Position numbers and translations under genes: made by a program. A DNA stretch of 10,712 bases from Pseudomonadota bacterium (GTDB lineage: Bacteria; Desulfobacterota; DSM-4660; Desulfatiglandales; B25-G16), in the NCBI GenBank assembly GCA_015223015.1, contig JADFWK010000108.1, positions 1 to 10,712 on the forward strand, written 5' to 3'. This document shows, piece by piece, positions 7,490 through 10,712 of the stretch. Positions within the stretch are counted from its first letter, which is position 1; every line of letters begins with the position of its first letter. The notes beneath the pieces were generated by a model. That model had not been told where the DNA came from. It did no database searches and saw only the letters and a program-made list of their open reading frames with translations.

Positions 7490-8296
7490 TTATCTCCTGA
7501 TCTTTTTGAAAACATAATGTTGGCTACCAAAAGGTACCAGATCCCCTGATTCAAAAGGTAGTTTTTCATGAGTGCCTATGATTAAAAATCCACCATTGTT
7601 TAGACTATCTATCACTTTCTGAAAGGCAGCCTGTTTGAGCTCATCGTTGTAATAGGTCAGGATACTGTTTCTTAAAAAGATGATGTGAAAGTTGAATTCA
7701 TCGAACTTAGAAGACAGATTATGAACCCTCCACCTAATCCCCTGCTTTAACGACGGGACTATAGTGTAAGGGCCTCGATCGCCATGAGAGATAAAAAAAA
7801 TCTCTTTCAGCTTTACCGGTACCTCTTTGAGACTGCTAAAGGCGTATACCCCATCTTGAGCTCTCCTTAGAAAGACACGATTGATATCTGTTGCCCATAT
7901 CCCAAGCTCTGGCATGGGGTGGTCAAACCGATCCTTCAGACCTTCCCACAATATCTTAAAACTATACACCTCTTCGCCGCAGGCACAACCAGCAAACCAG
8001 AGCTTCAACCGCTTAATATTCTCTTCTAAAAGACATGGCACTATTTGATCCTCAACTGCTTTCCAAAGCAGGCGGTCACGAAAAAAACGGCTTATGGAAA
8101 CGCACATTAGAGACTCGCACTGATCTCTCAACGCCTCATCTCTATCTAAAGAGTCAAGATACGTCTCCATACTTCTACATCCTATCTCCTGCATATGCTT
8201 GATAATCCTTTTTTTGACTCCCTTTCTTACCTTACGGTAACCCCTCCAAGAGTAACCAAAATGCTCTAGGAGTTGACGAAATTGTTGATCATCCAT
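7490..8296 (-). CDS. Stand-alone CheR-family SAM-dependent methyltransferase
   Basis: 268 aa with the CheR two-part layout. A helical N-domain (about 1-80) ends in SISRFFRD, the counterpart of the family's T-x-FFRD block. The SAM-binding domain then shows WFAGCACGEEVYS (about 100-112, normally SAGCSTGEEPYS) and ATDIN (D137), with a C-terminal GGFLIIGTHEKLP (normally GGYLFLGHSE). CheR enzymes transfer methyl groups from SAM to glutamates of chemoreceptors. The usual CRNVLIYF block reads FLRNSILTYY here, and GEEPYS reads GEEVYS, so it is a divergent member. No receptor, CheB, CheA or other chemotaxis gene is in the window, so the target is unknown. AAGG lies 7 nt before the ATG. It is divergent from the radical SAM gene. 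Confidence 0.85.
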   Translation of the reverse strand: MDDQQFRQLLEHFGYSWRGYRKVRKGVKKRIIKHMQEIGCRSMETYLDSLDRDEALRDQCESLMCVSISRFFRDRLLWKAVEDQIVPCLLEENIKRLKLWFAGCACGEEVYSFKILWEGLKDRFDHPMPELGIWATDINRVFLRRAQDGVYAFSSLKEVPVKLKEIFFISHGDRGPYTIVPSLKQGIRWRVHNLSSKFDEFNFHIIFLRNSILTYYNDELKQAAFQKVIDSLNNGGFLIIGTHEKLPFESGDLVPFGSQHYVFKKIRR

Positions 8297-8375
8297 AAAG
8301 TAACCTTATGCAGCATTAAATTGATCTTTCTATAGAATAAAATTTAAAGTATATTTTTAGGATATCAATTTATCT
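8297..8375. promoter_or_regulatory. AT-rich divergent intergenic region
   Basis: This 79-bp strongly AT-rich stretch separates the divergent CheR-family and radical SAM genes, so both promoters should lie here. I see several TATA-like strings (TATAGAAT, TATATTTT) but no -35/-10 pair good enough to assign. Confidence 0.4.
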
Positions 8376-9395
8376 ATGCAAAAATCATCACTTTTTAAGT
8401 TATTAAGAACTGAGGACATTCAGTGTCAGGTCTGTCAGAGGCGGTGTAAGATAGCTCCGGGAAAGAGGGGTTTCTGCCAAACCAGAAAGAATGTATACGG
8501 GGAACTCTATTCTCTGATCTACGGAAGGGTATCATCAATACGGGTCTCTCCAATAGAGATTAAACCCCTCTTCCACTATTATCCCGGAAGCAGATGGCTC
8601 TCCCTGGGCTCTCTTGGGTGCAACTTCCGGTGTCCGGGATGCCAGAATTGGGAAATTTCCCATGCAGACGTTGCCAAACAAATCCCTTTTACTGAATATA
8701 TCCCTCCTGAAAAGGTGGTTCACCTTGCAATAGAAGAAAACTGCAAGGGCATTTCCTGGACCTATAATGAGCCGACACTTTGGCTGGAATATACCCTGGA
8801 TACTGCAAAAATAGCCAAGGAGCAAGGCCTTCTCACAAACTACGTAACTAATGGCTATATCACAACTGAGGCCATGAATCTTCTGGGCCCCTATTTAGAT
8901 GCGTACAGGGTGGATTTGAAGGGATTTTCTGCCCACACCTATAAAAGAATAGCAAATATTTCTGATTTTAAGAGGATCCTGCATAACATTAGAACAGCCA
9001 AATACCAATGGAGTATACACGTTGAAATCATCACCAACCTTACACCAGGAATCAATGATAATGAAAACGAGCTCAATGACATGGCACATTGGATAGTAAA
9101 TCAGTTGGGACCTGAGACTCCCTGGCATATCACCAGGTTTGTCCCCCACTACAAACTATCTCATCTTGCTTATACACCAGTTTCTCAATTGGAACGAGCC
9201 AGGCACATCGGCATAGCTCAAGGATTAAGCTATGTTTATCTGGGAAACGTGCCGGGCCATGCGGCAGAAAATACCTATTGCCCCCGGTGCGGAAAGCTCA
9301 TCATTGAACGCCGAAATTATCAGATACTGCAGTATAACCTACAAGGAAATAAATGTACCTTTTGCAACCAGACCATAGCTGGATGTTTTGAATAA
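8376..9395 (+). CDS. amrS: AmmeMemoRadiSam-system radical SAM enzyme (AmrS-like)
   Basis: 339 aa, near the usual family length. The radical SAM cluster motif is LGCNFRCPGCQNWEIS, with C82, C86 and C89 as CxxxCxxC ligands of a SAM-binding [4Fe-4S] cluster. An N-terminal cysteine module (C17, C20, C24, C34, ending in GKRGFC) precedes it. SPIEIKPLFHYYPGS, ISWTYNEPT and YRVDLKGF are family blocks. A C-terminal CPRC/CTFC knuckle (C302, C305, C327, C330) looks metal-binding. This family is usually encoded near or fused with AMMECR1 and MEMO-like proteins; neither is in the window. The reaction is not established as far as I know; older annotations call it pyruvate formate-lyase activating enzyme-like. 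The ribosome-binding site is weak (AGGA 12 nt before the ATG). Confidence 0.88.
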   Translation: MQKSSLFKLLRTEDIQCQVCQRRCKIAPGKRGFCQTRKNVYGELYSLIYGRVSSIRVSPIEIKPLFHYYPGSRWLSLGSLGCNFRCPGCQNWEISHADVAKQIPFTEYIPPEKVVHLAIEENCKGISWTYNEPTLWLEYTLDTAKIAKEQGLLTNYVTNGYITTEAMNLLGPYLDAYRVDLKGFSAHTYKRIANISDFKRILHNIRTAKYQWSIHVEIITNLTPGINDNENELNDMAHWIVNQLGPETPWHITRFVPHYKLSHLAYTPVSQLERARHIGIAQGLSYVYLGNVPGHAAENTYCPRCGKLIIERRNYQILQYNLQGNKCTFCNQTIAGCFE

Positions 9396-9473
9396 TCACC
9401 GCCAAACCCTCTCCTTACCCTCTCCAAGGACTCGCCGAGCATTAGAGTTTTCAAAAATTTTATCATTTTCTGC

Positions 9474-9502
9474 TTGACTTCCAGTAAAGTTTACAGTACT
9501 TA
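9474..9502 (+). promoter_or_regulatory. Candidate lexA promoter
   Basis: TTGACT (9474-9479) is a good -35. At 17 bp spacing a weak -10, TACTTA (9497-9502), follows. The first palindrome (9482-9496) fills the spacer exactly, so a bound repressor would block RNA polymerase. The -10 is poor, so the exact start point is uncertain. Confidence 0.45.
9482..9496. promoter_or_regulatory. Putative LexA operator 1
   Basis: CAGTAAAGTTTACAG is palindromic except at positions 2, 8 and 14 (core GTAAA-N-TTTAC). A second site of the same consensus, CNGTAAN3TTACNG, lies 32 bp downstream. Position between -35 and -10 of lexA and duplication ahead of an autoregulated repressor support the call. The consensus differs from the E. 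coli and Gram-positive boxes, so it is inferred from context. Confidence 0.6.
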
Positions 9503-9513
9503 GACCTATAAAG

Positions 9514-9528
9514 CTGTAAGTTTTACTG
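9514..9528. promoter_or_regulatory. Putative LexA operator 2
   Basis: CTGTAAGTTTTACTG shares CNGTAAN3TTACNG with operator 1. The centres are 32 bp apart, about three helical turns, placing both on the same DNA face. It lies 18 bp before the lexA ATG, just ahead of the ribosome-binding site. Confidence 0.55.
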
Positions 9529-9546
9529 TCATAAGGGGAGGAACAC

Positions 9547-10152
9547 ATGAAACTAACGGAAAAGCAGAAGGCATTCCTGGGATATATCTCTCGCTATATG
9601 GAGGACTGGGGCCGATCCCCCAGTTTTGAAGAAATATGTTCCCATTTCGGTTTCACCTCTTACAACACGGTCACCACCTATCTCAAGACCTTGGAACGGA
9701 AAGGCTATATCCGTCTTCCCCGCAAAAAGAACCAGAAGCGGGCCATTGAGGTGATCAGCCCTGTGGAAACCAGACGGTTTGAGTTTCCCCTCCTGGGAAG
9801 GGTGGCGGCGGGAAAACCTATCGAGGCGGTGGAAGATATGGATGTGATTGAAGTCCCCCCATCCATGATAGGGCAGGGAGACCACTTTGTTCTCCAGGTC
9901 AAAGGGGATTCCATGAAAGAGGATGGGATCTTGGACGGGGATTTCATCGTAGTCAGGAAGCAGCCCACGGCCGAGAACGGGGAAACCGTAGTAGCCCTGA
10001 TCAACGATGAAGTGACCATTAAGAAATATTACAAGCGGAAAAATTATGTGGAACTCCGCCCCGCTCATACGGGTATGGAGCCCATCATTGTCAAACAGGG
10101 AGATTTCCGGATTGACGGAAGGATCGTAGGGGTTATGAGGCATTATAAGTGA
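9547..10152 (+). CDS. lexA: LexA repressor, SOS regulator
   Basis: 201 aa, the usual LexA length. The N-terminal winged-helix DNA-binding domain (about 1-70) starts MKLTEKQKAFLGYI and contains SPSFEEICSHFGFTSYNTVTTYL-type recognition helices. A hinge leads to the self-cleavage site Ala88-Gly89 in GRVAAGKP. The S24 peptidase domain has the nucleophile Ser122 in GDSMKEDGI and the general base Lys159 in EVTIKKYYK. RecA-stimulated autocleavage should lift repression of the SOS regulon. GGAGG lies 5 nt before the ATG. Two matching palindromes upstream suggest autoregulation. No dinB, recA or imuAB follows in the window. The final Lys codon and TGA stop lie inside a 25-bp repeat that recurs inverted 480 bp downstream. 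Confidence 0.96.
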   Translation: MKLTEKQKAFLGYISRYMEDWGRSPSFEEICSHFGFTSYNTVTTYLKTLERKGYIRLPRKKNQKRAIEVISPVETRRFEFPLLGRVAAGKPIEAVEDMDVIEVPPSMIGQGDHFVLQVKGDSMKEDGILDGDFIVVRKQPTAENGETVVALINDEVTIKKYYKRKNYVELRPAHTGMEPIIVKQGDFRIDGRIVGVMRHYK

Positions 10153-10171
10153 GCTAAAATGAACTAAAGTG
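10147..10171. repeat. 25-bp inverted repeat, left copy, overlapping the lexA stop
   Basis: AAGTGAGCTAAAATGAACTA... through 10171 is a perfect reverse complement of 10630-10654. It is made of 9-10 bp units of the TAAAGTGAGC type. The first six bases are the last codon and stop of lexA. Related units occur at 10279-10297 and around the 3' ends of the thiolase and BcrD-like genes. Confidence 0.8.
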
Positions 10172-10173
10172 CC

Positions 10174-10276
10174 TGCCCGCTCGCCAAGCTCATCTGCCAC
10201 TTTCTCCGCCCGCCTCGCAAACGAGAGCGCTGCGGGTAAGGAGGTACAATCGGGCAAGGCCTTGCGAGGCAGACGG
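10174..10276. repeat. GC-rich 103-bp palindromic element inserted in a repeat
   Basis: The segment is far more GC-rich than its flanks. It contains CCCGCCTCGCAA (10210-10221) facing TTGCGAGGCAGACGGG (10263-10278), which pair as an interrupted hairpin. A third related string, TGCCCGCTCGCCAAG, sits at its left end. It is flanked by GCC (10171-10173 and 10277-10279). Joining the flanks gives AAGTGCCTAAAGTGAGC, exactly the uninterrupted sequence seen inverted at 10648-10664 apart from the last two bases. It could be a REP-like mobile repeat. As the first strong stem after lexA it may also stop or protect the transcript. Confidence 0.55.
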
Positions 10277-10278
10277 GC

Positions 10279-10297
10279 CTAAAGTGAGCTAAAGTTA
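10279..10297. repeat. TTTAG-family repeat, inner copy
   Basis: CTAAAGTGAGCTAAAGTT continues the left arm past the GC-rich insertion. It is the inverse of AACTTTAGTCACTTTAG at 10621-10637. Confidence 0.6.
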
Positions 10298-10310
10298 AAA
10301 ATGAAAAAAT

Positions 10311-10320
10311 ATTTAACAAC
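10311..10320. repeat. Direct repeat ATTTAACAAC, left copy
   Basis: Identical to 10596-10605, bracketing the 275-bp element. It looks like a target-site duplication. Confidence 0.6.
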
Positions 10321-10595
10321 ATTACTGTCCAAAATAGACCGAAATCCGCTTTTTTGGACAGACAAGTGCCTGATTTTACACAATGCTCCTTCTACCTAAG
10401 GATTCAGGTTGTCTCGGCTTGAGAATGCTGTTCAAAATCTGCAAGGGTTTCAAAATGGGCATGTTACATTGTGTAAACGCCAAAAAAGCAACAAAATAAG
10501 CATATTTTGAGAGTTCACTACGATTACAAAAGCGAGTTCGCGAATCTATCAGGCTCAAATGCTGTCCAAGAAAAAATCGATTTTGGACAAGAGTG
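10321..10595. mobile_element. MITE-like element with hairpin ends
   Basis: 275 bp between exact 10-bp direct repeats. TGTCCAAAAT (10326-10335) near the left end is the reverse complement of ATTTTGGACA (10580-10589) near the right end. Each end is also a hairpin by itself: TGTCCAAAA with TTTTGGACA (10326-10360) on the left, TGTCCAA with TTGGACA (10563-10589) on the right. A further perfect 11-bp inverted pair, TTTACACAATG (10375-10385) and CATTGTGTAAA (10467-10477), lies inside. There is no recognisable transposase, so it would be non-autonomous. The terminal match begins 4-6 bp inside the direct repeats, so the true ends may differ slightly. Confidence 0.6.
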
Positions 10596-10605
10596 ATTTA
10601 ACAAC
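10596..10605. repeat. Direct repeat ATTTAACAAC, right copy
   Basis: Second copy of the repeat at 10311-10320, on the other side of the MITE-like element. Confidence 0.6.
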
Positions 10606-10620
10606 TTATCTTATATCATA

Positions 10621-10664
10621 AACTTTAGTCACTTTAGTTCATTTTAGCTCACTTTAGGCACTTA
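10621..10664. repeat. Tandem TTTAG-type repeat, right inverted arm
   Basis: About four consecutive units: CTTTAGTCA, CTTTAGTTCA, TTTTAGCTCA, CTTTAGGCA. Bases 10630-10654 are the exact inverse of 10147-10171. The same CTTTAGGCACTT string overlaps the end of the BcrD-like gene near 1261. Confidence 0.75.
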
Positions 10665-10683
10665 AATTAAGAAGCTTGGGTGG

Positions 10684-10704
10684 TGCTTACTGCCTACTGC
10701 TTAC
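10684..10704. repeat. Heptanucleotide tandem repeat, three copies
   Basis: TGCTTAC, TGCCTAC, TGCTTAC, followed by a decayed unit at the window edge; the array may continue beyond it. The unit differs from the heptad array at 7451-7478. Confidence 0.65.
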
Positions 10705-10712
10705 TTCTATTG

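Larger units (their letters stand above)
9396..9546. other. amrS-lexA intergenic region
   Basis: A 151-bp gap. The first half has a CCCTCTCC duplication (near 9409 and 9417) and no clear terminator. The second half carries the lexA promoter and operators. Confidence 0.5.
10153..10712. other. Non-coding, repeat-rich region downstream of lexA
   Basis: I see no credible gene here. The stretch holds nested repeats: TTTAG-type inverted arms at both sides, a 103-bp GC-rich segment, a 275-bp MITE-like element and a terminal heptad repeat. A 60-codon minus-strand frame inside the MITE-like element (10376-10558, TTG start, no clear ribosome-binding site) matches no family I recognise. Confidence 0.7.

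Noticed and set aside
9553..10257. A 234-codon minus-strand frame opposite lexA
   Set aside because: It lies antisense to an unmistakable lexA, shows no domain I recognise, and has low-complexity shadow-like composition.
10240..10258. TAAGGAGGTACAAT as a ribosome-binding site for a small gene
   Set aside because: No start codon with a credible frame follows; the string lies in the loop of the GC-rich hairpin.
10376..10558. A 60-codon minus-strand frame inside the MITE-like element
   Set aside because: TTG start, no clear ribosome-binding site, no recognised transposase motif; too short to carry a catalytic domain.
10321..10595. Possible CRISPR array from the repeated TGTCCAA motif
   Set aside because: The motif alternates in orientation, spacing is irregular and there are no equal-length spacers.

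Overview
The window reads as chromosomal DNA of an anaerobic, moderate-GC Gram-negative bacterium. A sulfate-reducing or syntrophic member of the Desulfobacterota (former Deltaproteobacteria) is the best guess. This rests on a BcrD/BadG-type ATPase, an AmmeMemoRadiSam-type radical SAM enzyme, a thiolase and abundant short intergenic repeats. It is an inference, because there is no rRNA or other marker gene here.

Layout, left to right. Positions 1-1074 (+) hold a thiolase cut off by the window edge. A 188-bp convergent gap with a long imperfect hairpin follows. A minus-strand block from 7029 down to 1263 forms one apparent operon: an HlyD-type membrane-fusion protein, two ABC ATPases, two ABC-2 permeases and a BcrD-like ATPase. 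The first five match the E. coli ybhG-ybhF-ybhS-ybhR order, except that the double ATPase YbhF is split into two overlapping genes. Upstream of it lies a truncated THEP1-type NTPase remnant (about 7111-7296), then a stand-alone CheR-family methyltransferase (7490-8296, -). Divergent from that is an AmrS-like radical SAM gene (8376-9395, +), followed by lexA (9547-10152, +) behind two matching palindromes that are probably its own operators. The last 560 bp are non-coding and built from nested repeats.

How the parts work together. The HlyD/ABC/ABC-2 genes should assemble an envelope exporter that needs an outer-membrane TolC-type partner not present here. Its two ATPases have complementary motif defects, predicting one competent and one degenerate ATP site. 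LexA probably represses itself. The thiolase and BcrD-like gene suggest acyl-CoA or aromatic-CoA metabolism, but no benzoyl-CoA reductase or dehydratase partner is visible.

The least ordinary signal is in the repeats. A degenerate 9-10 bp unit (CTTTAGYTCA-like, often as inverted arms) sits at the 3' ends of the thiolase, BcrD-like and lexA genes, and even supplies the stop codons of the last two. Downstream of lexA, one such inverted repeat appears to have received two insertions: a 103-bp GC-rich element flanked by GCC, and a 275-bp MITE-like element flanked by ATTTAACAAC. Two unrelated heptanucleotide tandem repeats also occur. No CRISPR array, tRNA or rRNA was found, and I see no convincing new multi-gene system.
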